Of a stretch of 64,000 nucleotides of DNA, positions 55,601 to 63,564 are shown in pieces. The translations under genes were made by a program, and so were the position numbers. The notes under the pieces are model-generated. The model did no database searches. It saw nothing but the letters and a program-made list of their open reading frames with translations, and had not been told where the DNA came from. The stretch is from Taudactylus pleione (taxonomy: Eukaryota; Chordata; Amphibia; Anura; Myobatrachidae): NCBI GenBank assembly GCA_031769625.1, contig JAUIMM010000584.1, forward strand, positions 62,001-126,000, in the 5' to 3' direction. The first letter of the stretch is position 1. Every line of letters begins with the position of its first letter.

Positions 55601-58600
55601 CTGCGCTTCCACTACCCCCCTGGGACAGCGGACCACAGCAGAGCGGGAGCGCTGCGGCGTCCCGGGGGTTAAATGCATACCAGGGGAGCGCGCCTTCCCT
55701 GTCTCACAGCCGGCGCCTCCCCCGCTGCACACAGCTCTCTCTGCACTCTGCCGACTGGCCCTGTGGCAGCGCTCCTCCCCCAGGCCAGCCTCCTCTCTGC
55801 TCCTCGGCGGCCATCTTCCTGAACGCTGCTGGAAGCCTGGAAGGAAGCATATTGGTCTGGGTCCCCCCGCATACCTCTCCTCCGCTGTGGTCAGGTCTGT
55901 GTATGCAGCGCTGTGTCCTACCAGACCCTGTGTCTGCGTAGTTGAGTGATCAGCGCTGGTTAGTGCAGGAATTGATTTTCTTTGCATTGTATGTGACTGT
56001 GCTAGCGCTGCTGCCTGTATCTTCTGTTCTGACTGTCAGCTTTATTACTGTCCCTATTCTTTCTGCTAAGCCCTTCCGGTGCGGTGCTGCAGGGTGGTCT
56101 CTCACCTCTTTAAAATACAATTGGTGAGAGGGGTCACATACTTAGTACCATCATGTCTGAAAGTGATTTTCCTCTCCGGCTACAGTGTGCTACGTGTAAA
56201 GTACCTTTAGCGGAGGGGGAGGGTAGCGCGGAGGGCCTCTGCCGGCAGTGTTTGTCAATGGCGCGGCCTATTACGGTTACAGCACGGTACAGGAGCCTCC
56301 CTGGGCTTGTTTCGCTCAGGCGCTTACAACCTTAGTGGGCCAGTTAGCTCCGCAGCCCGCGTTTACACAGATGGGTTTGCCCCAGCAGTCAGTGGTGTCG
56401 TCACCCATGCAGGGTTTCCCAAGACAATTGGTGGTACCCCGCAGTCTCCCTATTTCTCCTCTCCCGGTTTCTCAGGAGCCGGCGTGGGTTAACTCCCTGA
56501 CGAGTTCTGTACAGCACTTGTCGGATGTGTTGCAAGGGGAGTCTGTAATGCGGCCACATAAACGGCCGGTGACGTCTCTGTCGGCTCCTTATGAGGATGA
56601 CGAAGGGACGTCTGATGATGGGGAGATTCTGGATCCTTACGATCCGGAACCTCTCCATACTAAGGACGCTGACGCTAGGTCCAAGGTATATATTCCTGGA
56701 CTTATCCGGGCGGTCCGCACAGCCTTGGTGATTGAGGACGAAGTTCCCCCAGCTGCTAAATCGAAGTATGCCTTTTTTAAGGATGTGAAGGTGACGCCAC
56801 AGTCTTTCCTCTTTCGGGTCAGTTAATGGACCATGTAGAGGAGGCGTGGAAACAGCCTGGCAAGCGATACCAGCCGCAGAGGCGCCTGGCAGTGGCTTAT
56901 CCGTTCGCAGATAATTATTTTGCAAAGTGGGAATCCTCTCCACAGGTGGATTCTCATGTGACACGTCTTGTCCGTAGTGCCACATTACCGATGCCATCGA
57001 TGTCCTCCCTTAAGGATGCTACGGACCGCAAGGTGGAGATCTGCCTGAAGTCCGCTTATTCCCTTGCGGGGGGGGCAGCGCGGCCGGCTATGGCCATTTG
57101 CTGGGTTGCCATAGCGATGGAGCGCTGGGCGGATTCATTGGAGGCGTCCTTTGATTCCGACTGTCCGGCCGAACAACCAGAGTTGATTGGTAATCTCCGT
57201 GATTCGGCCACTTATATCAACGAGGCGTCCTTAGACATTAGCACACTGGTGTCTCGAATTTCTTCAGCAGCGGTGGCTGCTCGTCGCACCTTGTGGTTGC
57301 GATCCTGGAAGGCGGGCGCTGACTCCAAAAAGCGTTTGGAGGCGTTGCCCTTTAACGGAGAAGTTCTCTTCGGTCCAGATCTGGACAAGATTGTGGCCAC
57401 GCTGGCAGCAGCCAAATCGGCATGTCTCCCGTCGGCCGCGGTTCCTTCTGGTTCAGGACCATCGTCCTTTCGGTCTTATAGGGCCCAGGGCAGGCCCAAA
57501 CCACAGTCTTTTCCCCGACAGGCTGGTCCCAAAAAATCGGCCAAGCCCCGGAAGCAGACATGGAGTACCAGACGTCCGGCTCCTAAGCCTGATGACAAGC
57601 CTGCGGCCTGACGGTCCGGGCCTCCCGTTGGGGGATCCCAAAGTGGGAGGCCGCCTGCTGCAGTTCGCCCAGTGTTGGTCGGTCACCACGACAGACACTT
57701 GGGTTCTCGAGGTGGTCTCCCATGGGTACGCCCTCTCTTTCCGGCACAGACCCCCGGCTCGATTCTTCACCACGGGTCTACCATCAGACCGGAACAAGGC
57801 CACAGAGCTGCGGAAAGTCTTGCACACTATGCTCCAGGCTGGAGTTATAGTGCCTGTTCCATTCTCCCAGAGGGGCCAGGGTTTCTATTCAAATCTTTTT
57901 TTGGTGCAGAAACCCAATGGGTCGTATCGTCCGATTCTCAACCTCAAAGCTCTCAACAAGTCTTTGCGGGTGCCGAAGTTTCGGATGGAGACCCTACGGT
58001 CCATCATTCTGGCGCTGGAACCTGGGGACTACATGGTGTCATTGGACATACAGGACGCTTACCTGCATGTCCCTATTCTTTTGCGCCATCAACAGTTCCT
58101 CAGGTTTGCAATCCGCAGCGACCACTTTGAGTTTCGGGCGTTACCTTTTGGCCTGGCGACAGCACCGCGTGTGTTCACCAAGGTGATGGCAGTCATGGCG
58201 GCTTCTCTGCGGCTGCAGGGAGTCCGCATGTTGCCGTACTTGGACGACCTGTTATTAGTGGCAGGATCTCCAGAGCTCCTTCTACGCCACTTGGACCTGA
58301 CCATTGCGCTGCTGCAACGGCACGGCTGGCTAATCAACTGGCAGAAGTCCACTCTAATCCCGTCTCGGCGGATTCTGCACCTTGGAGCCTTATTGGACTC
58401 GGGACAGCAAAGGATCTTTGTGACGGAGGAAAAGATCTCTGCTTTACAGTCGAGGGTGCGCAGTTGTCTGCACAGCCGCTGGGTGTCTCTACACTCGGCG
58501 ATGAGGTTACTGGGCTCCATGGTGTCGGTTTTCGACATGGTGGAATATGCCCAGTTTCACTCCAGACCTCTGCAGCACCTGATCCTGTCCAAGTGGAACG

Positions 58601-61600
58601 GGCTGCCTCAGTCTCTAAAGTCCCAGACGATAGTGCTCACCCCGGAGGTTCGCCTGTCCCTTGCCTGGTGGTTGCAGATGACCCATCTCAGCAAGGGACG
58701 TCCGTTCTGGGTTCCAAATTGGGTCCTGTTGACAACGGACGCCAGTCTTCGGGGCTGGGGAGCAGTTTCGGGTCCACACTTGTTCCAGGGCAGGTGGACG
58801 CCGACAGAAGCGGAGCTTCCAATAAATATCTTGGAACTCCGTGCAGTCTTCAATGCTCTCCAGCAGGCACATCGGGTTCTCCAGGGTCGCCCGGTGCAGG
58901 TCCAGTCGGACAACGCTACCACCGTGGCCTACATAAACAGGCAAGGAGGAACCCGAAGTCGGGCGGCTCTCGTAGAGGTGTCTCGGATCCTGGTATGGGC
59001 GGAGCGCAATCTTCCGGCCATATCAGCGGTCTTCATCCCAGGAGTGCTAAATTGGGAGGCGGACTTTCTAAGTCGCCAGGACGTTCATCCAGGGGAATGG
59101 TCCCTGCACCCGGACGTTTTTCAACTACTGGTGGACAGATGGGGTCTTCCAGAGATCGACCTCATGGCGTCCCGGCACAACAACAAGTTGGCGGTGTACA
59201 GGTCTCGCACAAGAGACGAAGAGGCGTCTCTGGTGGATGCTCTGTCCGTCCGGTGGACGTTCCGGTTCGCATACCTGTTTCCTCCGGTTTCCCTTCTTCC
59301 ACGGGTAATCCGGAAATTCAAACAGGAAGGAGGGACGCTCCTGTTGATAGCTCCCGCGTGGCTCAGACGGCACTGGTTCTCAGACCTTCAGGGTCTGTCC
59401 GTGGACAGTCCTCTGCGGTTGCCGCTACGACCGGACCTTCTGTTGCAGGGTCCTTGTCTTCACCCGGACCTGGCTCGGCTGTCTTTGATGGCGTGGCTGT
59501 TGAGACAGCCATGTTGAGGTCCAGGGGGTTTTCCAGCTCTGTGGTGCGTACCACGTTGCGAGCTCGGAAACCGTCGTCCGCGAGGATATACCATCGCGTG
59601 TGGCCAACGTTCTTCCAATGGTGTCGACCGAGAGGTTATGCACCGCGGGAGTTTCGTCTGTCTAGGATACTTGCCTTCCTACAAGCGGGACTAGATCATG
59701 GGCTTCGCCTTGCTTCTTTGAAGGTACAGGTTTCGGCCCTGTCTGTCTGGTTTCACCGTAGGATTGCTACAGTCCCGGATGTGCGCACCTTTATGCAAGG
59801 TGTTCTCCGCATTCAGCCGCCCTTTGTTCCACCTGTGGCGCCTTGGGATTTGGCTGTGGTCCTGAGGGCTCTCCAGGGACCGCCGTTTGAACCACTGGGC
59901 TCAGTGGATCTTAAATGGCTAACAGCTAAGACTGTTTGGCTGCTACGTGGTCCTCTGTCCATACCTTCGTGAGGTATTACAGGTTTGACACCTTTGCCTC
60001 TCAGGATGCTTCCTTCGGGCGGCGGATTCTCCTTTCAGCACAGGAGCGTCCCCACCCTTAAAGGATACTGCTTTGGGACATCCCCAAGGTATCCTGTGGA
60101 TACCCTATGGACCCTGAAGTAGAAAATATGAGATATGGTAAGACTGTCGCACCTGTGCTGCAGATGGGCTTTAGTCTGGTCACCGGTTTTTCCGTCTCCC
60201 TCTGGTGAGAGTGTGATTCTTGTGTGTATCCAGATCTTCTTTCTCTCTCTTCCTTCTCCTCCTATGGCTTGGTAACTAACTGAGGTGCCTTGGCTCGGGG
60301 GCGGGGTATAGGAGGGGGACCCTAGTGCATCCTGGGAGGCTGAAAAGCTTAACTCTTTGGTGCCCGAAGACTGACGTCACACCTATACCCCAAGGTATCC
60401 TGTGGAACCCTATGGACTTCGTAGAAATAGAGATAACAAAGGTAAGTTCTTACCATATCTCATATTGTATCCTTAAACCACTTAGTTAATTTTCATAGCT
60501 GGCATTTTCATCAAAAAGTGCATTGAAATGGTTTTGTGTGTCCAATATAGCTTCTAAAATATCTATGTACAGATGTGTCCCCTCACATATTTGCTACAGT
60601 CTCGCTAAAAAAAACCTCTCAGCGCGGACGGTGTTTTTTTGGATGCACCAGCAGACTGTGCTGTTTTATTTAATATGCGACACTTCTATATCTGTGTGTG
60701 ACTGAGTCTCAGAATCTGTATACAAAACGCTACAGTGTAGCAGCCGCAGCTTTTTTCAATCCAAGCTCCGTTCTGCTTCGTATACAGACTCTGGTGCACA
60801 CAGATATACAAGTGTCGTATATCAAAATAATCGGCAGTGTCTGCTGGTGCGCCCTGCGACTTAGACGCATTGTGGCAAAAAAGTCACCAACGCTAGCAGA
60901 GTAACACAGGCCCTGGCGGCTCACTCAGGCAAGTTGCGCTGCATGGCGTATTGAGGCTAGATGTATGAGGACACATCTGTAGTTGCCGAGTGAGGTCATT
61001 TTGATCTGAAATCTATGATGACTGCTTGTAGTTCTGATTTCATCTCTTGAACCACGGTGGTCATCATAAATTTGACGCGTGCGAGGGAGACCTCTTCTAA
61101 GGGATGTTCCTAGCTGCATTGGCATCGCAAGAATTTCCTAGAAGCTTGGAAATACAGATGTGTCCACATACATATTACCTCTGAAGTGCTGGAGAGTCTC
61201 TACCATCAAATGCGTCTTATTTGCAAAACAAAAATAGGACACACAAGCAGCTCCTGCTGATTAAATTGATATGTGGCATGCCTATATTATGTGTGCGACT
61301 GCGGTTATATCTGCATGCAAAATGCTATGTTAGTGTCCCAGCCGCTGACACTGTAACTTAGCATTTCGTATGCAGAAACACCCGCACACAGAATATAGAC
61401 AAGCCGCATATCATTTTAGCAGAAGCTGTGTGTGCGTCATATTTCCTTCGCTTTGCGAATAAGACACATTTCATGGTTATAAGTCACATGACAAAATACT
61501 TGGCAGTGCCGACTAGAAAGGCTGTTTAATGCGCAGGGAAGTAAGATGCATGCGGACACATCTATAGCTCTTTCCAGACAATCGTGATGTAGACTTGTAA

Positions 61601-62737
61601 ATGTAAATACATGGTCACACTTATCTCTTTGCAGGGAAGCACGTTTGAGCTGGAGTAGTTCAACAATTACAGCAGATAGTTTAAATGTCCTTTTTAAATT
61701 ACCTATAGATTTAAGGGTATATTTACTAAAGTGAGAGTTTTTAGAAGTGGAGATGTTGCCCATAGCAACCAATCAGATTCTAGCTATTATCTAGAAGGTG
61801 CTAGTTAAATGTTAAGTAGAATCTGGTTGCTATGGGCAACATCTCCATTTCTAAAAACGCTCACTTTAGTAAATATACCCCTTGGCCTCATCTGTGATTT
61901 AAATTAGTTGGAGGAATTCAATTGATTCCTGCCCCCATCGCGCCCGACAGAGCTATTCAATTCTTGCTCCTGTCGGGCACGATCAGCTGCCAGCGCTACA
62001 TTTCAGCTCGCAGCCCCTGGGGGATGAGAGCTGAAATGTGCGAAAAGTGACATGTTTGGGCGCCCAAACATCACTTTTCGCTATCGCGCCCAGCTTTTTG
62101 GTCGGGTTTAGCTGCTTTATGCGGCTAAACCCGACCACTTTGGGCACGATCAGCACGAAAATCTGGAACAATTGCATAGCGGCCCGCAATCTCCAGTCAC
62201 TTTAGACGGGAGATGCGGGCCGTGAAAACAATTGAATTCCGCCCAGTGAGTGAAAAATTGGGACTGTTCTCATCCTTCTTGTTTCCATGAGCTCTCTCTG
62301 CAAAAGGAAAACCCCTTAATACTTTGCTCTGTAAAACTTGTTGTTCACACTGTGCAAGTCATGGCCTCACTGTACCCAGCTCATCCACTCTGCTTGGGCA
62401 TATTTCTCTGCAAGAGCTGCTATCTTGTATTTGTAACTCATGCTTGAATATCTAGTGCATATCGAGGTACTCTGTATGACTAAAGGTAGTTTTCTATAAT
62501 GACCTCCAGAACTGCAATATTCTTATGCACATATGGTTTACTTTGTGTTCTAGCTTTTCCAGGGAGACATTATGTAATGTATCTCGGGAAGAGCTGATTG
62601 ATCGGCTGGAAGGCTCGTTAATTGTAGTTGAAGTACTTTCACGGCAGCTTCAAGGTTGGCAGAAAGCTAATGTCTCATCAAAACCATCTGAACAGAGAGA
62701 ATGCTCCACACAAACATGTGTCACCTATTGCGGTGCG
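40660..62737 (+). CDS. SPAG5: SPAG5 (astrin) gene, coding exons 2-5; 3' part beyond right edge
   Basis: Four plus-strand exons join in phase to about 643 codons. They match, from memory, the N-terminal half of SPAG5/astrin (human 1,193 residues), which stabilises spindle microtubules and bioriented kinetochore attachments with SKAP/KNSTRN, MYCBP and DYNLL1. Recognisable points are an early RTPLK motif, the WTTP...LLNKSMNTS block and, most clearly, EGSLIVVEVLSRQLQGW followed by CSTQT in exon 5. The large third coding exon is low-complexity, acidic and Ser/Thr-rich, as expected for astrin's disordered N-terminus. The C-terminal coiled coils are not in the window. In mammals SPAG5 is also close to KIAA0100, which supports the call. 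Confidence 0.88.
40682..40738 (+). CDS. SPAG5: SPAG5 coding exon 2 (start codon)
   Basis: The acceptor is TACTTTTAG at 40659 and the exon begins at 40660. ATG at 40682 opens 19 codons (MLSPNSPVSDENKVPVVQK), ending at GTAATT. It is the first ATG of the exon and stays in frame with the next three exons. Confidence 0.82.
40997..41397. mobile_element. Palindromic MITE (GCTGGCCATACAC family)
   Basis: Begins ATGCTGGCCATACAC and ends CAGTGTATGCCCAGCA. Internal hairpins include CACTGTGAGATTTCTCTCACAG and AAAATGTCTGTCGG/CTGACAGACATTTT. Confidence 0.7.
41704..41841 (+). CDS. SPAG5: SPAG5 coding exon 3
   Basis: 46 codons between TTCTTAG and GTACAT, phase 0 both sides. It contains VGRTPLKVLTGQQ; a similar RTPL motif occurs near the human astrin N-terminus. 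The peptide is basic and Ser/Pro-rich with likely mitotic kinase sites. Confidence 0.82.
42195..42960. mobile_element. Older palindromic MITE split by the hAT element
   Basis: The flanks at 42205-42290 and 42884-42950 hold AGCAACCAATCAGC and GCTAATTGGTTGCTATGG as inverted halves, matching the MITEs at 39832 and 61713 in their inner arms. Confidence 0.6.
42292..42883. mobile_element. hAT-like non-autonomous element with perfect 8-bp duplication
   Basis: 592 bases flanked by identical GGTATAAG (42284-42291, 42884-42891). Termini are CAGTGGTTGAAGTGGGG and, inverted, AACTTCGAGCACTG. Inside is a hairpin CAGCGCTGGGATGC/GCATCCCAGCGCTG and a purine-rich tract at about 42650-42800. It sits inside an older palindromic MITE. 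Confidence 0.88.
43020..43336. mobile_element. Palindromic MITE (GCTGGCCACACAC family)
   Basis: Begins AATGCTGGCCACACACAT and ends ATGTGTGTGGCCAGCTTT. An internal CCGCTGGTCGCACAT segment is shared with 35330-35420. Confidence 0.75.
43569..45118 (+). CDS. SPAG5: SPAG5 coding exon 4 (large disordered exon)
   Basis: 1,550 bases open throughout, from a TGTTACAG acceptor to a GGAA/GTAAGT donor: 516 codons plus two bases. The protein is acidic, rich in Ser, Thr, Asp and Glu, with no folded domain visible. Near its end come repeated TP motifs in tryptophan contexts (STWLTPIS, VTWTTPIM) and LLNKSMNTS, which resembles the human KGVNTS block. This is the usual layout of astrin, whose N-terminal half is heavily phosphorylated and poorly conserved. 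The length and intact frame argue for purifying selection. Confidence 0.87.
45293..45465. mobile_element. Palindromic MITE (GGGGGAGATTTATCAA family)
   Basis: Ends TTAGGGGGAGATTT and AAATCTCCCCCTTA. The inner arms hold AGCACCAACCAATCAG and its complement. Confidence 0.8.
45540..45730. repeat. Fragment of a CACACTGGCCGA-type MITE
   Basis: Starts ATGCTAGGTACACACTGGCC and contains TGCCAATCGTC/GACGATTGG inverted blocks. The right end is unclear. Confidence 0.45.
45887..46031. mobile_element. hAT-like palindromic MITE
   Basis: Termini CAAGGATAGGCAA and TTGCCTATCCCTG inverted. The arms share CTACACATCCCAGCATG and CATGCTGGGATGTGTAG. Flanks TCCTCTAT and CCCTATAT are only loosely similar. Confidence 0.68.
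46040..47328. other. SPAG5 intron 4, nothing recognised
   Basis: AT-rich; short frames only, none with recognisable similarity. Confidence 0.45.
47343..48477. mobile_element. Palindromic non-coding Penelope-type element
   Basis: Two inverted arms of about 490 bases (about 47446-47937 and 47990-48474) are separated by about 50 bases and flanked by a 14-base direct repeat GGTATGCTACAAAT (47329-47342, 48478-48491). Each arm carries a CTTGAAAAAG stem and then GGTCGAAACGCGTTGG, like the 35500-38845 element. The apparent peptides in the arms mirror each other and are not genes. Located in SPAG5 intron 4. Confidence 0.82.
48492..49739. other. SPAG5 intron 4, unclassified repeat and AT-rich intron
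   Basis: About 48575-48915 is GC-rich with AGGCTGTTTCAGC/GCTGAAACAGCCT inverted and GGCAGGGC repeats, likely a non-autonomous element. 48920-49300 is AT-rich. 49440-49720 is GC-rich and unassigned. Confidence 0.4.
49740..49998. mobile_element. hAT-like MITE fragment
   Basis: The right end AGTTTGGGAACCACTG is intact and the interior (TTGACAAACAGTGCA, CACCGCCACGTAACTGAA) recalls the copies at 32 kb. The left end is degraded. Confidence 0.6.
50258..52463 (-). mobile_element. L1 ORF2 remnant, minus strand
   Basis: Minus-strand peptides at 50257-50484 (LLLCAPVCQ, LHISCAAKYK), 51028-51231 (DDTWATIYLNVSKCSISVAI) and perhaps 51705-51992 match or resemble the C-terminal ORF2 of the plus-strand L1 at 22372. 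It is split at 50537-51111 by a Harbinger-like MITE. To the right it is cut off by a Tc1 element at 52464. Many frame breaks. Confidence 0.8.
50537..51111. mobile_element. Harbinger-like MITE inserted in L1
   Basis: 575 bases flanked by TAA duplications (50534-50536, 51112-51114). Termini are GGGTCTGATTCAGAGCCG and, inverted, CGGCTCTGAATGAAGCCC. The interior is rich in CG-containing short inverted repeats (GAGCG/CGCTC). It is homologous, in the opposite orientation, to 52632-53230. A three-base TWA duplication points to PIF/Harbinger mobilisation. No coding sequence. Confidence 0.82.
52632..53230. mobile_element. Harbinger-like MITE nested in Tc1
   Basis: 599 bases flanked by TTA duplications (52629-52631, 53231-53233). 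The ends are GGGCCTGATTCAGAGCCGCT and, inverted, AGTGGCTCTGAATGAGGGCC. It is inverted relative to the related copy at 50537-51111; both contain a GAACGGTTCATTTRAATAGC-like segment and CATGCG repeats. Confidence 0.85.
53420..54432 (+). pseudogene. Tc1 transposase remnant
   Basis: Helix-turn-helix-like sequence near 53460-53640 precedes the DDE domain. The second catalytic Asp is in QHDGAPCHKA (about 54150). The third acidic residue should sit in an NP-x-E-N motif near 54255, and a GAGAAC remains there but in another frame. Frame changes also occur near 53930. A premature stop follows KVITK (54189-54191). Confidence 0.85.
54626..55098. other. SPAG5 intron 4 between Tc1 and DIRS
   Basis: Purine-rich with A/T runs near 54680. 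It may be older repeat sequence, not classified. Confidence 0.35.
55099..55258 (+). repeat. DIRS copy A left inverted terminal repeat
   Basis: It begins about TTTCTACTTCAGG and runs to GGCACCTCAGTTTAG. Reverse-complemented, it matches the right end with few differences, including GGGGTATAGGTGTGACGTCA and CAGCCTCCCAGGATGCACTA. Confidence 0.9.
56153..57611 (+). pseudogene. DIRS copy A gag-like ORF1, split across three frames
   Basis: Coding similarity passes through three frames. 56153-56250 starts MSESDF and has a CxxC...CRQC zinc-like motif. 56250-56815 has VQEPPW and an acidic DDEGTSDDGE stretch. 56826-57611 starts MDHVEEAWKQ and ends in a basic Pro/Lys/Arg tail, as in nucleic-acid-binding Gag proteins. 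A minus-strand copy at 24963-25274 has the Cys-rich and QPPW parts in one frame, so the first break here is probably a frameshift mutation. The second lies near 56800-56820. The 3' end overlaps the reverse transcriptase frame. Confidence 0.75.
57391..59517 (+). CDS. DIRS copy A reverse transcriptase-RNase H polyprotein
   Basis: An open frame of 708 codons; recognisable homology begins after about residue 70, so the true start is uncertain. RT motif A is MVSLDIQDAYLHV (from residue 215), motif B LPFGLATAPRVF (251) and the catalytic YLDD starts at residue 283. RNase H acidic residues are visible as TTDAS (D450), NILELRAV (E482), QSDNATT (D507) and EADFLSR (D558). All key residues are present and there is no internal stop, so this is the best preserved retrotransposon gene in the window. 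It overlaps gag upstream and the recombinase frame downstream, which is normal for DIRS. Confidence 0.92.
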   Translation: MWPRWQQPNRHVSRRPRFLLVQDHRPFGLIGPRAGPNHSLFPDRLVPKNRPSPGSRHGVPDVRLLSLMTSLRPDGPGLPLGDPKVGGRLLQFAQCWSVTTTDTWVLEVVSHGYALSFRHRPPARFFTTGLPSDRNKATELRKVLHTMLQAGVIVPVPFSQRGQGFYSNLFLVQKPNGSYRPILNLKALNKSLRVPKFRMETLRSIILALEPGDYMVSLDIQDAYLHVPILLRHQQFLRFAIRSDHFEFRALPFGLATAPRVFTKVMAVMAASLRLQGVRMLPYLDDLLLVAGSPELLLRHLDLTIALLQRHGWLINWQKSTLIPSRRILHLGALLDSGQQRIFVTEEKISALQSRVRSCLHSRWVSLHSAMRLLGSMVSVFDMVEYAQFHSRPLQHLILSKWNGLPQSLKSQTIVLTPEVRLSLAWWLQMTHLSKGRPFWVPNWVLLTTDASLRGWGAVSGPHLFQGRWTPTEAELPINILELRAVFNALQQAHRVLQGRPVQVQSDNATTVAYINRQGGTRSRAALVEVSRILVWAERNLPAISAVFIPGVLNWEADFLSRQDVHPGEWSLHPDVFQLLVDRWGLPEIDLMASRHNNKLAVYRSRTRDEEASLVDALSVRWTFRFAYLFPPVSLLPRVIRKFKQEGGTLLLIAPAWLRRHWFSDLQGLSVDSPLRLPLRPDLLLQGPCLHPDLARLSLMAWLLRQPC
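58464..60061 (+). pseudogene. DIRS copy A tyrosine recombinase, catalytic core deleted
   Basis: A third frame, open from 58464 to 59972, overlaps the RNase H frame. Its first part is probably just overlap; the recombinase N-terminal domain is the segment around LRARKPSSARIYHRVW and FLQAGLDHGLRLASLKVQVS. After LKWLTAKTV (about 59930) the sequence jumps to the extreme C-terminus, AATWSSVHTFVRYYRFDTF, in another frame, ending at a stop at 60059-60061. The Arg and HxxR active-site region that should lie between is absent. The minus-strand copy at 13034-13351 still has it (AHSTRSV). The deletion should abolish recombinase activity. Confidence 0.85.
60089..60142 (+). repeat. DIRS copy A internal complementary region (circle-junction template)
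   Basis: The first part is the reverse complement of the left end (GGGTATCCACAGG side) and the second part (ATATGAGATATGGTAAG) is the exact reverse complement of the outermost right end. They abut with no spacer. DIRS family models use such a region to template joining of the ends into a circle. Confidence 0.85.
60272..60466 (-). repeat. DIRS copy A right inverted terminal repeat
   Basis: Reverse complement of the left repeat, extended outward by about 25 bases (GGTAAGTTCTTACCATATCT then CATATT) that have no counterpart on the left. These outer bases reappear inverted in the internal complementary region, so the right limit near 60466 is well supported. Confidence 0.88.
60467..61712. other. 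SPAG5 intron 4, degraded palindromic repeats
   Basis: About 60520-61640 has several words repeated directly and inverted, such as GATGTGTCC and its complement, CGCTACAGTGTAGCAG and GTATACAGACTCTGGTG. It looks like a decayed complex repeat with no coding signal. Confidence 0.4.
61713..61882. mobile_element. Palindromic MITE (TTTACTAAAGTG family)
   Basis: Ends AAGGGTATATTTACTAAAGT and ACTTTAGTAAATATACCCCT. The inner arms contain GTTGCCCATAGCAACC. Confidence 0.8.
61909..62244. mobile_element. Palindromic MITE of the GAATTCAATTG family
   Basis: Ends GGAGGAATTCAATTG and CAATTGAATTCCGCC. Internal inverted blocks are CGCGCCCGACA and GGTCGGGTTTAGC/GCTAAACCCGACC. Confidence 0.65.
62554..62737 (+). 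CDS. SPAG5: SPAG5 coding exon 5
   Basis: 184 bases between GTTCTAG and GTAAGT. The first base completes an Asn codon from exon 4, then 61 codons follow. SREELIDRLEGSLIVVEVLS and RQLQGW match the conserved astrin segment before the coiled coils. ECSTQT follows, at about residues 632-636; the TQT core is the consensus for dynein light chain LC8 binding, and DYNLL1 is a known astrin-complex member. Phase 0 out. Confidence 0.92.
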
Positions 62738-63564
62738 GTAAGTAGCCAAAATTTCTGGTAGTGGATATGCCCAATTTAAATTCTTCTCCAGAACACAAAA
62801 CAAAATATAGAATTCATACTGTTGTGTTCAGAAGATATAGACTGCCTTAAACCTATTGATTGTAGATGGTAACACATACTCAAACCCACGTTCTATCCCA
62901 GAGGTCAACAAAAATGCGTTCTTACAATCTAGCCCTGTCTCCTCCCGAATCGTGCATTCCAAATCACTGCCAATGAGTGGCCTTGGTTAGCTTTACATTT
63001 AAGCATTGCGGACGTCGATTAATGATGTTGCAACGCTGCCAGTGCACACAAGCTGGGACAAAGGAGCTTGTCTGACTGCATTGAAGCAGAGAAGCTGATG
63101 TTGCAGAAGACCAGCACAACAGGCTGGAGATTATTACCTGTGAGAGCTTGGGGGGAGAGGTTGTAGTAGGAGTAGCTTTTCCTTTCCCTCCAAATGGAAG
63201 GGACGTCTAACCTGATGACCTTTGATGATTATCATGCTATTCATTATCATTTCTGGACACTAACTGAACATTAATGAAGTCATAGTGCAGATTAAAAAAT
63301 CTTCCTTACTAAGGACATATGGGGGTTTTTTTTTTTCTTTGCTTTTTTTTATATATAGATATATATTCTATTTTGTCATTTTTTTTTATTTTTTTTTATT
63401 TTCCTGTTTTGTATTTTTAATTTTATAAAATGTGTGTATCTGTTTTGGATATTGGATTTTACGGTTTAGTTTCCCTGGACTCCTAACGAAGTTGCCCTGG
63501 CAGACTGGTTCCTTTTTTCCTCGATCAGTAGTTTAGGGTTTATTCATATTTTAATATTGGTAAA
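62738..63564. other. SPAG5 intron 5, start
   Basis: T-rich stretch at about 63320-63420; no exon recognised. The next SPAG5 exon is outside the window. Confidence 0.45.

Larger units (their letters stand above)
55099..60466 (+). mobile_element. DIRS tyrosine-recombinase retrotransposon, nearly full length (copy A)
   Basis: A 5.4-kb element in SPAG5 intron 4. It has inverted terminal repeats (55099-55258 and 60272-60466), a gag region, a long reverse transcriptase/RNase H frame, an overlapping recombinase frame, and an internal complementary region near 60089-60142 equal to the two element ends joined. This layout is diagnostic of DIRS, which replicates through a circle and integrates by tyrosine recombinase without target duplication. 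GC content is far higher than the surrounding intron, and the long open frames suggest fairly recent insertion. Gag is split by frame changes and the recombinase core is deleted, so the copy is probably not autonomous. Confidence 0.93.

Noticed and set aside
55442..55987. Open frames on both strands before DIRS gag
   Set aside because: They are GC-rich frames in the DIRS leader without conserved motifs; the opposite strand frames are equally long.
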